From Mesostigma viride (taxonomy: Eukaryota > Streptophyta > Mesostigmatophyceae > Mesostigmatales > Mesostigmataceae): a stretch of DNA of 64,000 bases. This document shows positions 49,893-61,500 of this stretch, piece after piece. Positions within the stretch are counted from its first letter, which is position 1. Each line of letters starts with the position of its first letter. The stretch covers positions 1,266,734-1,330,733 of the forward strand of contig RPFO01000115.1 in NCBI GenBank assembly GCA_009746045.1, given 5' to 3'. The position numbers and the translations under genes were made by a program. The notes below the pieces were generated by a model. It was not told where the DNA came from and did no database searches. It saw only the letters and a list, made by a program, of their open reading frames with translations.

Positions 49893-51893
49893 ACTGTAAC
49901 CGCATCCACTCTCTCACGAGCCACGAGCCACGAGGTAGCCATGGCTGACGGCGGAGCTCATAACTTTCACGTTTGAGCACCGAATTTAGCCGTGAATATC
50001 ACAATCGACGCGTCTTTTTATGACGCACATGCTGATCTAATTCTCCGAAGCTATTACGCAATATACGATGAGCAAACGCCTCTCGACGCAACGCAGCCTG
50101 GCGGCTGCGCTTAGCAATGAAAATACGTCTGCAGCCCCGGCTGCAGCTTCGCCAACCGGTCCAGAAGGCAGCGGCGCCACTAGCCAAGCTCTAGTGGTCG
50201 CCCAGCCCCCGCTGGCCGCCTCGCCAGCAGCGTCGCCTGAACCCAAGCGCAGTCGCCCTGCCGAGCCGACCTGGGAGGAGTTCGACTTTGACGCCAGCCA
50301 GCCCGGCTTTTTTGACAAGCTCAACCCCGACAAGATCCTGAGCTACGTGTTTTTCGGATCGTATGCCTCGCTTCTCGAGATGTGCAAGCAACTCTTCCAT
50401 CAGGGCCGCCTCACCGATGCTTTCCAGAGACGCACCCACAACTTCGACCAAATCCTCCAATGCCGCCGCCCCCACCTTCAGATTCGCGTCCTTTTCTCCC
50501 TCCTCGGCCGCTCCCTCGAGGAGCTTTGGCCCCCAAAGCCCCTCACCACCACCTTAACCGAATCCTCCATCCGCTCACTCCTCAAGGAGGCCCTCGAGCA
50601 GCACGTGGCCCCCATCGCAGCAGATGTGGCGGTCATGGGCAGCACGTTGGCTGCCGAGCTCCCCCTCCTCTCCACCGCCACCTCCACCATCTCCACCGCC
50701 ACCTCCACCCTCCTCGCCTCCTCCACCGCCACCACCTCCACCTCCGACGCCATCACCGCCCAGCTCCGTGACATCGACCAGCGTCTTAAGGACAACGCCA
50801 TTGCTATCGAGGTTCTGCAGAATACCGCAGGCCTCACCGCCCAGGCGGTGAAGGACATTGCCGCCAAGCCAGCCTCGGCTGGCCTGGCCGGCGATGCTCC
50901 TCCCATCACCACCTGGGCGGACATGCTTAAGCAACATACCACCTCCACCACCTCCGCCGTCGCAGCCCAGCTCCAGCGGCAGACGCTTGACCTCCGCGAG
51001 GAGGCCGAGCTCGACAAGCGCAGCCTCAACGCCATACTCAAGAACTTGGACATGGAAGAAGGTGAGAATTCCGAGAAGCTTGCACGTGCGTTTGAGAGCA
51101 AAATCCTTGCACGCATGGGCCTTCTTGGTGAGATCAAGCTGACCGCCCACCGCCTCCCCGCGCGCGGGGTAAGGCAGGGGCGCCTCCGCTTCTTCTCATC
51201 TTTGATAGCCCAGCGGACAAGATTTCGTTTCTCAGACGCCGCAAGCGGCTCGCGAATACTCCCTTCACCGTGGACGACGACTTGACCCTGGCACAGCAAC
51301 AACGGCGACGGGAGCTATGGCCGACCTACACCCAGCTCCGGCAGACCAAGGCGGGCCAGCCGGTGTACTGGAAGGGGGCGGCCATCTACGTCGGCCACAA
51401 GCCCTGGCAAGCGACCCCCTCGACCACCGCGGCCCCAGCAACTCCAGCCCCAGCCTAGGGGAATACAGCAGTAGTGTAGAATAGTTAGACAGTGGCCTTG
51501 TACATGCCCGCCTACTACAGGCACTATACCAGCTGAGGCCTAGCCTTTTTAGTCATGTACATGTGTGCCTATGATGAGCCACACTCCAGACGATGCCTAG
51601 CCTTATTTAGTAATGTTGTGCCCATGCAGGGAGTCACTCTCTGCTGAGAAGCCATGCCATAGCTCCTGTATAGCCATGATGATCTTCCCCCACATGCCAC
51701 GCTCCCCCTTAACTGGGCATAGCGCGATACATCATGAGGGTGCAGGTGCCTTGGTGCACCTAGAGCAGGGGTAGCTTACATTCCCACCCTTGCATGAAGT
51801 AGCCTAGAATGTATTAAAAGCCATATGCCCCTTCTCAGGGCTATGTGCTACATCTACCCCCAACGGAGTGATGTTGATAATTAATTAATTAAT
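49893..51893 (+). mobile_element. ORF1-only LINE-derived element, 2.0 kb, with target-site duplication
   Basis: AGCCTTAGCCTA lies at 49881-49892 and again at 51894-51905; two more bases (AT) also match. Removing 49893-51893 restores the linker repeat found uninterrupted at 36997-37065, so the insertion boundaries are direct. The element contains a leader shared with copy A (ATGGCTGACGGCGGAGCTCA at 49941), one ORF1, a 3' UTR, a CTACCCCCAACGGAGTGATG 3' motif and a (TTAA)n tail. There is no endonuclease or RT, so it needs ORF2 in trans, as mammalian HAL1 elements do. Confidence 0.82.
50068..51458 (+). pseudogene. LINE ORF1 protein copy B, one frameshift
   Basis: Starts ATG 50068 (MSKRLSTQRSLAAALSNEN). 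An Ala/Pro-rich N-terminus with SPEPKRSRP is followed by a folded section (FDASQPGFFDKLNPDKIL), Thr/Ser/Ala heptad-like repeats (STATSTISTATSTLLASSTA) that form a probable coiled coil, and an RRM-like core. A one-base shift near 51170, in a G-rich stretch, moves the frame; the second frame gives PPLLLIFDSPADKISFLRRR, FTVDDDLTLAQQQRRRELWP and VYWKGAAIYVGHKPW to the stop at 51456-51458. Closest relative in the window is copy A; the two share the C-terminal core but their N-termini differ strongly. RNA-binding role is family knowledge. Confidence 0.8.
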
Positions 51894-51905
51894 AGCCTTA
51901 GCCTA

Positions 51906-52187
51906 GTCCTAGTACAGCCATGCTACGCCCTGGCTATGTTCAGATTACTTGCCCACGCTACTTGTTATGCCGCGCTTACATGGGTCTTATTGCACCCACA
52001 GTTTGCCGGATCGTTAGCCTGTCCTTAGCTAGCGCGCCCGAATGCAGCTGTGGCATGCCTTTGGCATGAAGGAGACTGCCAGGGGTCTCTGCCCTTTCTC
52101 CTGTAGTGCACGCACAGGGATTAAAAGCACTTCGGTGCTCCGTGACTCCCCAACGGAAGCACGTGTTTAATTAATTAATTAATTAAT
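51906..52187 (+). repeat. Retroposon 3' end with hairpin and (TTAA) tail, copy d
   Basis: Continues the linker repeat interrupted by the ORF1-only element, then matches 37890-38142 through GGCATGCCTTTGGCATGAAG to the hairpin (GGTGCTCC...GGAAGCAC) and a (TTAA)n tail at 52168-52187. Confidence 0.75.
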
Positions 52188-52670
52188 GCGGTGTTCAAAC
52201 TGGGCTGGGACTAAATGGTTGGGGCATTAATTAATTATAATTAATTAAGAACATAACTCCGTTGGGAGTACATGTAGCACATTAAAAAAAAAATTAAATT
52301 AAATTATAACATGCCTCCGTGGGGAGGTCATGTAGCACATATTTCATGTAGCACATATCGCTTATGTGTGGCACATAGTGCTTAACGGTTGGGGGATGAT
52401 GCAGACGATATTTGTTTAAACTTTTGTAAATTTTTTTTTCTAATGAGATTAGTATAGTACTCCGTGGCATGCCTTTGCGCATGACACGCAAGTACTTACT
52501 TACTTACTTAGCACATATCCCTGAAAAGGGCCATATGGCCGATTTCTGGCCTGCGCTGCATGGTTGTGTCCTTGATATGGCTTCTGGGCTACTTCCTGCA
52601 AGGGTAGGGTGTAAACTACACCTGCTCTAGGTGCACCAAAAAAACACGAGCCACGAGGTAGCCATTAAGC
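52188..52670 (-). repeat. Stacked truncated LINE 3' ends, second hairpin family
   Basis: At 52243-52283 and 52304-52345, minus-strand copies of a 3' end reading GTGCTACATG...CTCCC(C)AACGGAG...ATGTT carry TTAATT or TTAAAT tails. A third is at 49547-49585, and the plus-strand reference is the end of the ORF1-only element. 52445-52510 (TCCGTGGCATGCCTTTGCGC, then (ACTT)n) is repeated in inverse at 52815-52885. Confidence 0.65.
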
Positions 52671-53126
52671 TGGGGAGTCACGGAGCACCGAAGTGCTTTT
52701 AATCCATGTGTGTGCACAACAGGAGAAAGGGCAGAGACCCCTGGTCTCCTTCATGCCAAAGGCATGCCACGGCTGCATTTGGGCACGCTAGCTAAACAGA
52801 CAAGCTAAGTAAGTAAGTAAGTAAGTACTTGCGTGTCATGCGCAAAGGCATGCCACGGAGTACTATGCTAATCTCATTAGAAAAATAATTACACAAAAGT
52901 TTAAACAAATATCGTCTGCATAATCCCCCAACCGTTAAGCACTAGATGGGGATGTAATCCTCATCCGAGCTGTCCTCTACTGTAATGGCAGACGAGGCGG
53001 TAGTGTAGCGGCTAACGATCCAGCAATCTGTGGGTGCAATAAGACCCATGTGAGCATGGCGTAACAAGGAGCGTGGGCAATTAGTAATCTGATCATAGCC
53101 AGGATGTAGCATGGCTGTACAAGGAC
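52671..53126 (-). repeat. Further inverted copies of LINE 3' regions
   Basis: 52679-52713 is a minus-strand hairpin copy without the tail. 52805-52885 mirrors 52445-52515. 53000-53125 mirrors the inner block of 51906-52030 (GTGGGTGCAATAAGACCCAT). No coding sequence. Confidence 0.65.
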
Positions 53127-54380
53127 TAATTAATTAATTAATTAATTAGACTCGTGCTCCCGTTGGGGAGTCACGGAGCATTAACCCCGATGAATGGATG
53201 GATGGGTGCAAACATTCCTACCGGTCTAATCTATCTACATTGGCTACATACTACATCTATCTAGCAACATTCTAACTACATCATCTATCTAGGCAGCCGC
53301 ACGCTGCCCTAGGGGGAGCTATCTAGCGTGCCTCCCGTGGGATTGCACACGCGGGCGCTTCCCCACTGGGGGGGGCTCGTTGTCCTCTATGACCTGGGCC
53401 CACTTGGCCTTGTCCATCATCTTCTTCCAAATCACGGAGAGGCCGAGGCCCCCCATGTCCTCTACTAGCTGTTCTTTGAAGGTGCGGGCCTTGCGGCGTC
53501 TAACATCACTGGGCCCAGCCCACGTCAGGAGGTGCCGGCCAGGCTGGGCTGGTCGCAGTCCTGCGGGGGGGCCACGTGAGGTGTCTACCTGATTGGTGCG
53601 AGCTAGGTGCCCTACTAGCTGCAGGCGGCGTTGCTTAATTGTGCTGGTGATATAGGGCATGCCCTGGTACAGGTCCTCATTGCGGACATGAGCAGCATAT
53701 CCTACTCTGAAAATGGAACGCAGCATGCTGGTGACCGCGCCGTCCAGCTTGCGGGCCAGGTCGGCGGTGAGGGTCCACGTCTCGGCGCCATACGTGAGAA
53801 CAGGAAGGACGAGGACCTTGAACAGGTCCTGTTTCTCGATCTTGCCCAGGGGCTTGCGCCATAGGGCCCGGTACTGGCGTAAAGCGTGCCAGGCGAGGGA
53901 GATGCGGTGGTCCACATCCACCTCGCAGCTAGGGAGCAGGCTGCCCAGCAGCTTAACGCGGTCCCGATACAGGACTCGAGAGCCGTCTAGGAGATAGAGG
54001 GGCGGCGCTGAGGTGGTGAGCCCAACCGCCAGGGCCTCTGTCTTCTTGCTGACCTCAAGCCCCACTGCACGGGCCTCGAGAGCCAGGCAGTCAAGCCATG
54101 TCTGCACGTGCTCAGTGTCCTCAAAGAGGGTGGTGTCGTCTGCGTAAATGTAAACAAGGACTAAGCTAAGGCTATGGCTGGTTGTGTACCGTGCGTGAGC
54201 GGTGCACGTGACTAGGTAAGTTGGCACAGCTAGGCAAACATTCTAAGCATGGCTACCGTAGCGGCAGTGACTACCAATGGATACAAGCTAGGGCTATTAA
54301 GCAAGCTATTCTAGCCCGCTGGGGGCGTCCACATCTTGTGATTGATCATCAGGTCCCCGCCCCGCCAGTACACCTAGGGC
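53127..54380 (-). mobile_element. Internally deleted LINE: ORF1 end joined to RT end
   Basis: Reading down the minus strand: the ORF1 C-terminus (VYWRGGDLMINHKMW, about 54380-54310), the linker repeat (54300-54165), then directly an RT from motif C onward, a 3' UTR, the hairpin (CTCGTGCTCC/GGGAGTC) and a (TTAA)n tail at 53127-53148. It links the ORF1 family (copies A and B) to this RT family and to the hairpin 3' end. Confidence 0.7.
53319..54227 (-). pseudogene. LINE reverse transcriptase C-terminal fragment with YADD
   Basis: One uninterrupted frame of about 300 codons. YADDTTLFEDTEH is the catalytic motif C. GLEVSKKTEALAVGL, LLGSLLPSCEVDVDHRISLA, LVLPVLTYGAETWTLTADLA and TSTIKQRRLQLVGHLARTNQ follow, as in RTE/CR1-type RTs. 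The N-terminal endonuclease and RT motifs 0-B are deleted. Close relative of the relic at 16544-17334 (+). Confidence 0.8.
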
Positions 54381-55100
54381 TTCTAGCATGATCTGGGGGC
54401 CACGTCTCGGCCCCGTACGTAAGAACAGGGAGGACCAGGACCTTAACCCGAAACAGGTCCTGTTTCTCTAGCTTGCCCAAGGGCTTGCGCCACAGGGCCC
54501 TGCGTTGGTGTAAAGCGTGCCAGGCGAGGGAGATACGGTACGTGGTCGGCCTCGCAGCCGGGGAGTACTTAAGCTAACCAGCAAGTAGTTGACGCGGTCC
54601 CGAGACAGGACTCAAGAGCCATCGAGTAGAAAGAGGTACCATGGTCCGGATTCTCCCAATTTCTGGCCTGCGCTGGTTGTCTCGACCCTTGATATAGACT
54701 GCCATGCGTCCAGGAATAGTAGCTTGTCCAGAAACAGTCCTGAGGCTGCGCTGAGGACAAGGGCATTGAACAAAATCGCACCCAGAGCTCTCACGCAGGT
54801 ATAGCGGCATGTACGTCCAGAACCTTGCACACAAGGTGGCGGCCGGATCCCTCGAGGGACGCGCCCATGCAGTTGACGTCCTGACGTGCACATGCAGGTG
54901 TTGATGTCATCTGCTATGGAGGGAGCCAGCTGCCAAGGAGCTTGAAGCGAGTCGGCGGGGGGATGGACCTGCCGTCTAGCAGGTGGAAGGTGGGTGGGAG
55001 TGTCCCATCAGGGATCGAGCCAGTTGCCATGCACGACCTCCGTTTTCTTGCTGATCATAAGCCCCACCCGCGCGTCAAGGGGGGGGTCCGGGGGGGGGGG
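54381..55100 (-). pseudogene. Further RT remnants of the same LINE family
   Basis: Near 54391-54620 (-) the RT section around LPVLTYGAETW, RALWRKPLGKLEKQDLF and SLAWHALHQ is repeated and abuts the ORF1 end. Near 54900-55080 (-) another piece reads GLMISKKTEVVHGNW. All are broken. A 55-bp block at 54637-54690 is shared with 37838 (CCATGGTCCGGATTCTCCC). Confidence 0.55.
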
Positions 55101-55581
55101 CGACATTTTTTGAGACGTCGATATTGGGTGGCCTGCATTGTCAGATAACGAGGCTTTTGTGAAGGGGGGGGGCGACCCCTTCCCGACTCCACCTTCTGGC
55201 CCTTGCGGGGCGACCCTCTCCCCTCCCCCTTATGGCCGGTAGGAGACGACCCTCTCCCCTCCACCTGCTTGCCCTATTCAGGCATGCCAGACGCCCCCCC
55301 CCTCCCCCTTTTTTTTTTTTAGCGGGCGACCCCTCTCCCCAGCCCCTGCGCCGCTTTGCCTTTCCTGACTAGCCCCTCTCCCTAAGCGCCCCACCCGCGC
55401 TTCAAGGGACAAGCCATCTAGCCATAGGTAGGTTGGCCCCAACGTCTACACAAGTTACATTGTCTTTAAACTTGTGTTATTGTACAATGAGATTAGCATA
55501 GTACTCGGTGACATGCTTATGCACATATCATGCACTAAATTACTTACTTAGCACAGCAGATGTACTGTGTGTGGCAGGCTC
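55101..55581. other. C/G-rich low-complexity and HECT gene 3' flank
   Basis: 55067-55400 has repeated CGACCCTCTCCCCTCC-like text. The copy of a LINE 3' end (GAGATTAGCATAGTACTCGG) at about 55490 precedes the HECT stop. The 3' UTR of the HECT gene lies here; no clear signal seen. Confidence 0.4.
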
Positions 55582-58500
55582 TTATCGTAAACCAAAATAC
55601 TGTCCAGATTCTGCAATGGCACGATTCAGTGCCTTGTTCAGCCTGTCATACGTGGGGTATGGCGGCATGATGAGCTCGTTGAAGCACGTATGCGCCTGCC
55701 ATGATTAAAACAGGCAGTACCAACAAACCGAAGAAAAGGAAAATGTCAAAGATGGGAATTTTGAAGTAGCAAGCACATAATGTCCTACGGTATCAAACAT
55801 GTAGCCACACATACTGACACACAACAAAGTTGTGTACCGGGCATTCTGAACAGAACTGAAGCTAAGGACTACACAAGTGAGACCATCCATGGAGGACACA
55901 TGCGACCATGGATGCGACCACGCGCACACACATACACACGCGCGTGCATACCTTTAAGACATGCATGGACTGGCAACACCGTGCATCAGGGGCTCCATGA
56001 ATAGCGAATGTTTCTAGACCTTAGACCAGCCCTCCTTTCGACAACACTGACGCAACACAAGGGGAATTACCGGCCGTCGTTTGATGATGATGCAAGAAAA
56101 AATACATAGCACATCTAGCTAACTAATTCCTCCTAACTACAACCCTTCGCTAACAGAGCACGATTCTATCAACCAGGGACCTGCATAGAGACCTTCACAG
56201 CAAAAATGATGACAGAGCAAGTAAAGCATGGGGGAGCTTACGTGTGTAGGGGCACATGAGCTGGAGGCACAAAGCAAGAGCCAGCCCGGCATACTTTGGC
56301 AGCGGCCACCAAACCATGCCTAGCCCTGACCGCGCTGGCCACATGGCACGCCAGCGATGGACGCACCTGGGGAAGCCGGTTTACGTCCGTGACCTGCACG
56401 ATGTGGAAGCGCCTGGGGCCGTCGCTGCCTCGGAGACCCTGCAGGCAGACATGAACAAGATACCCCGCCCCAAAGTCCGTTTGCTGGCGCCTTCAGTCCC
56501 ACCGTTCACAACTGCTTTCTCAAGAAATATTGCACAAACACAAAGCGTGACACTTGTCCACTCTATGTCATACACGATCCTTTTCAACCATGTGCATGCC
56601 ACAACCATGCAGGTGCCCTTACGTGCCCCTCAAGATTTTCCGGGCGCAAGCCGGCTGCTTCCTGCAGGCCCCCCCTCGCCCTTATTCAACAGGTACCATA
56701 TTAGGCAGGACCAAAGCACACTCAATCACTGCCCATGATACATCCATGCCGGCGCAGGCTTGGCATTACTATACTATAGTGACCATGGTGCATCCATGAG
56801 ACAGCCGGCGCAGCCTTGGCATCACTATACTATAGTGACCATGGTGCATCCATGAGACAGCCGGCGCAGGCTTGGCATTACTATACTATAGTGACCATGG
56901 TGCATCCATGAGACAGCCGGCGCAGCCTTGGCATCACTATACTATAGTGACCATGGTGCATCCATGAGACAGCCGGCGCAGGCTTGGCATTACTATACTA
57001 TAGTGACCATGGTGCATCCATGAGACAGCCGGCGCAGGCTTGGCATTACTATACTCTAGTGACCATGGTGCATCCATGAGACAGCGAGAGCAGGAAGATC
57101 CGAACCAGGCTTGGTCGGGCCTGCGCGCCGTCATCTTATCCACATGTGTCAACCATGTGGATGTCATCGATATATACGTTACAAGGAATGGACCCACCCT
57201 GCCCACCCCACCGTACATTGCTGCTGGGAAGTAAACCAGACGCAAACCAGACCCTGCGAGCGGTCACTGGAGCCAGAGAAAAGAGGGAGAAACCCCACGC
57301 GCGGCACATCCGTGCACCCTAGACAGCCCCCACGTGCACGGCCCAACGAGCAACAAGACATGTGCGCCAGGTGTGCCACGCTCACCGCGAAGCCTTCTGG
57401 GTAGGGAACTTTGCTGGTGCCCGTCACAAACTGGAGCAGCCGCGCACGCATCTCCTGCTCCCACGACTCCACCATCTGCGTCGTAAGGGGGTCATGCGCG
57501 GGGTGGCAAGGTTGGTGGGCAGGTAGCCAGTCCGTCCGTCAGACAGCCACGCGCACGTGGATGCATCACACGAGTTGCTAGAGCGTACGCTTGCCACGGC
57601 CAACCACACCCATTCCATGGATACCGTGCGACCAGGCGGACCCTGCCCAATAGCCATGGGATAACGTGCGATCATAGCGACCATTCAAGGTGAGAAATGG
57701 ACAGCTGCGAGAGGGGAGCCAGCGGTGAGCGAGCCAGCTGCGTGCTTCCATGATGGACATGTGTTGAAACCGGGGCAGTGCTTCGATGCGCATACAAACA
57801 CCTTGCAAATCACCTTGTTAGGCAGTCAGAGCTCCCCTGCCCGCTTGCTGAGCTAGACCGAAGATGCTTGCTAGGGTGGTCGCTGGACATAGCTCATGTG
57901 CATCCACTTCCCCAGTCATCATCACTGGGATGCCTCCAGTGGGAGCTGTATGCATGATGGAAGGTGAGTGAGCCATCACCGTGGAAACTGAACCCTTGGC
58001 TACACCCCATGCTGTGTCAGTTTCTACTGTGTCAGTTGCTGTGTTGTGCTACCGATGAAAGACTTGGTACCTGTCTTGGCACACACTTCAATACCAACAG
58101 GTTCAATCTTATTCCATGGCCTTGACTAGGTGCAAACAGTCACAAGGCACGCGCTGGGTGCAATGAAGGCAAATGGCTGCAGCGATGAACAGAGCTCGGG
58201 GACCATTCCCAACCTCCCTGCACGCATGGGGCATACCATCTATAGCAGCATGAAAGCCATGACCAGGGCAAGCTGTAAACACGAGATAAAGAAAGTCCGT
58301 CCTAATCTCGCGTGGTCGCACTGCTTCCCCACACAACCAAGGGCACGCACCTCCCAGAACCAGGTGATTACGGGGCAGCTGCCATCATCCGCATAGCCGG
58401 ACTTGTACACGGTGTTGCGCCGCCTGCAAAGGGTGCGCAAAGTGTCAGATGCAAGAGCAACCCGCACGGACCAAGGATAAGGTGGTGGTGGTCACGACAC

Positions 58501-61500
58501 ACCCAGAATGGCACACCCAGAATGGCACACCCACAGTGCCACACAATGCTGCCATGGAAGTGTACACGGAGCGCTTGTGGGACAAAGAGGAGGATGCAGC
58601 CATGCCTGGAAGAAGCCACATGGCGGATCAGCATACAGGCCAATGAGCCTGCGGGTAGGGATGCCTATGCTGCCGGTGGCCCGTTTGGTGCAAGCTTCCA
58701 TGGTCCCAGGCGTCAGGCAAAGCCAACTAGAAGCTGGAATGGGGCCACAAAGGGCATAGGCGGGGGAGCTGCCGAGGAGCAAAAAGAAAGATTGTGATGC
58801 ACAGGCGATGTATAGGCGGTGAGAGCACCTTGCACTGCTGGGCAGAAAATGCAGACGGGCTCTCCTCCAAGGCCATGAAACCAATCCACACAGATACGAT
58901 CCCTGGTGATGAAAAATGTCAAGCTTGCAAGTGGACAGCAGATGGTGGGAGGGGCAGCAAACTGGCTCGAGGCCCCTTGGACAAAACGGGGCGGAGTACA
59001 AAGGCAATCTCCCGCCCTGATCCCTAACGCCACTTAGCCAGCAGCACCGTGCCATGTCCGGAAATTGGCATGCTGGTGACACCGGCCAATGACAGCAGCG
59101 GTACTGGCTTTCCCCACCCTGACTCCGCTCCCACGACTCCAACACACAGACGGCCAGCACATGCCTCGGCCGCGCATCAGGATAAGGAGCAGCAGGAACG
59201 GATGGATGACCACAAGGGAGGAGGGGATGGATTGCCCATGCAAACAGTGGTGATGCGTAGTGTTGTCAAGCACACATCCATCCATCCATCCATCCATGCA
59301 TGCATTCATGCATGCTGCACTCCACATCTGCGTGCATACCAGTCATTAACGTCCAGTTCCGGGAGGCCACCGATCAGCCACTCCAGTTCCATCTCATCAA
59401 ACGCCTGTGAGTCAGTGCAAGGTGGGCGCACGTGAGCGAGTACAAACACAAAACAATGAGCAAGTGGTGTTCAAACAGGTGGCATTCCAGACATTCCCAT
59501 CAGTGGCCCGCGTGACGACCATCCCAATGGCAGCATACCACCCAACAACTCACGTTCTCGGCTGTGTGATGCCCTAGGCCATCGGAGGAGCCTACTTGCG
59601 GCATTCCACCCCCCCTGCGTACGCCACCAAAAGTGCTTACCCCTACCAAAAGGAAACGCAAGATGCCCACCCATCTCCCTACCAGGCACACATTTGGCGG
59701 CCCCATGCCATGCTAACACCCCCCCCACACGTATGTCCGCGATCGTGATGCATCCGTGCATGTCACGTAGCTCCTGGGTCCATCAGCGCAGCGCGTACCG
59801 TCAGCAGCTCTGGCAGCACCAGCCGCGACAATCCTTCCCGCATCGCCGTGCACTGCTTCTCCACACGGCCTGCGCACAGCGGTGGGGGTATGTGTCAGGG
59901 CGTCCCAAGATGGCACGCCATGGGGGAGTGGGTGGGTCAATCATGGTCAAACCAACACTTGCGTGAGTGGGCCTTTAACCCCGAAGGCTACGGATACCCC
60001 ATGTATCGGTGCCCTCGCATTGCCGACCGACCCTACCCATTGATTGGGTGATTGTGCACAACCAAAAGAGTACAACCACCCACAACGATGCTCAAAATTG
60101 TTGCCGCTTCTCCCCCCCCCCACCACCACAAACACAACCACACCAATGAGCGGGGTTGCCCACCTCGGAGCCACCACTGGCTGAGCAGCTCCACGTACTC
60201 GGCCTTGTTGTCCTCGCACAGCGGGATGTTGGCGCCGCCGGGCTTTAGCTGTTGCATGCAACGATGAGGGGCAAAAGGGGAGTGCCAACCATGCAGGGCC
60301 TCGCTATGTCATCATGCAGACAACAACAGCAGAGTAAGCAACCCAGGGACTCGAGCAGCCATCATGCACTGCCGCTGGCGCGATGCCAAGCGTGCAGGGC
60401 CTCATGACACCAAATAGTAGTGAGACAACCGGCCAAGCAAGATGATACGCCGCCGCGTGTGATGATGTGCCGCCATCTGTCGTGCGCTCTCGCCCCATGA
60501 TCGTGCGCCCACCACATGACTGCTCCTCCTTGTCTCACCATGTGCGTCTGTACATGATCAAGGGAGGGGCTGGGGGGAACAGGCGCTAGGGGCAAAGGAA
60601 GGGTTCCAGCATCAGCACATTTGATGTCATCAACAAGCACTTGCTGCTGTTGCGCCCATGGGTGGCATACCCCACAGGAAGCAACAAGAGGGAAACAAGG
60701 CGCTAACGCACAGGAAGCAACGAGAGGGGAGCAACGGGCCGACGCGCAGGATTAGCTCCTCACCCATGGCAGCCCGGTCAAGGTATTGGCATGGGCGGAC
60801 CTGGCAACTGTGGGATGGCTACCCAAGTAAGGACACCTACCATCGCGGCAGCACCATCCGCGCAGACACTGCGATGGTGCCACATCCCGCGACCCACCTC
60901 GGTGATCCTCGTCTCCCCAAAATTGTCCTCCTCCGTGATGAACGTCATTCCCAGGTCCAGCCCCTCCAGGTTGTTCTCCAGAAGCTGCCGCAACACGAAG
61001 CAGCCATGAGCGAGGGACAACGGAAATAAGACCACACGGCATTTCGCGGCAGCGCAACAAGAGCGAGGGGTACACCCAACCACACGGCCGCCTGATGTGT
61101 GCAAGACGCTGTCAGCCAGAAGAAAGGGGATGCCGGTGAGGGCGTGGGTGGCCGGCATGCATGGCAACCAGCAAGGCTGGGGCGTCAGGATGCAGCAGAG
61201 GGAGATACTATCCCGATGTGGCCTGGGATGTGGCCACATCTCAGGTTGCCCAACCAGTAACACCCATCCTGGACACGGGCCAGGACGCACATGCCGAGAC
61301 AGTGGTCACATTCTTAAGTGGGAAACGCGCTCGCGTTCACACGAGACATGCCGCGCTCGCGCCGACCCGCTGCAGTACACCGTCCGCATCGGTAGTTTAA
61401 GGAAATAAAGAATTGCTAAAAAATTTTCCGCCCAAAAACGTTAAACAAACAAAGAAAATTTAATTAACTAACTCCAAGGGCTGTGGATCGGAGTAAAGAT

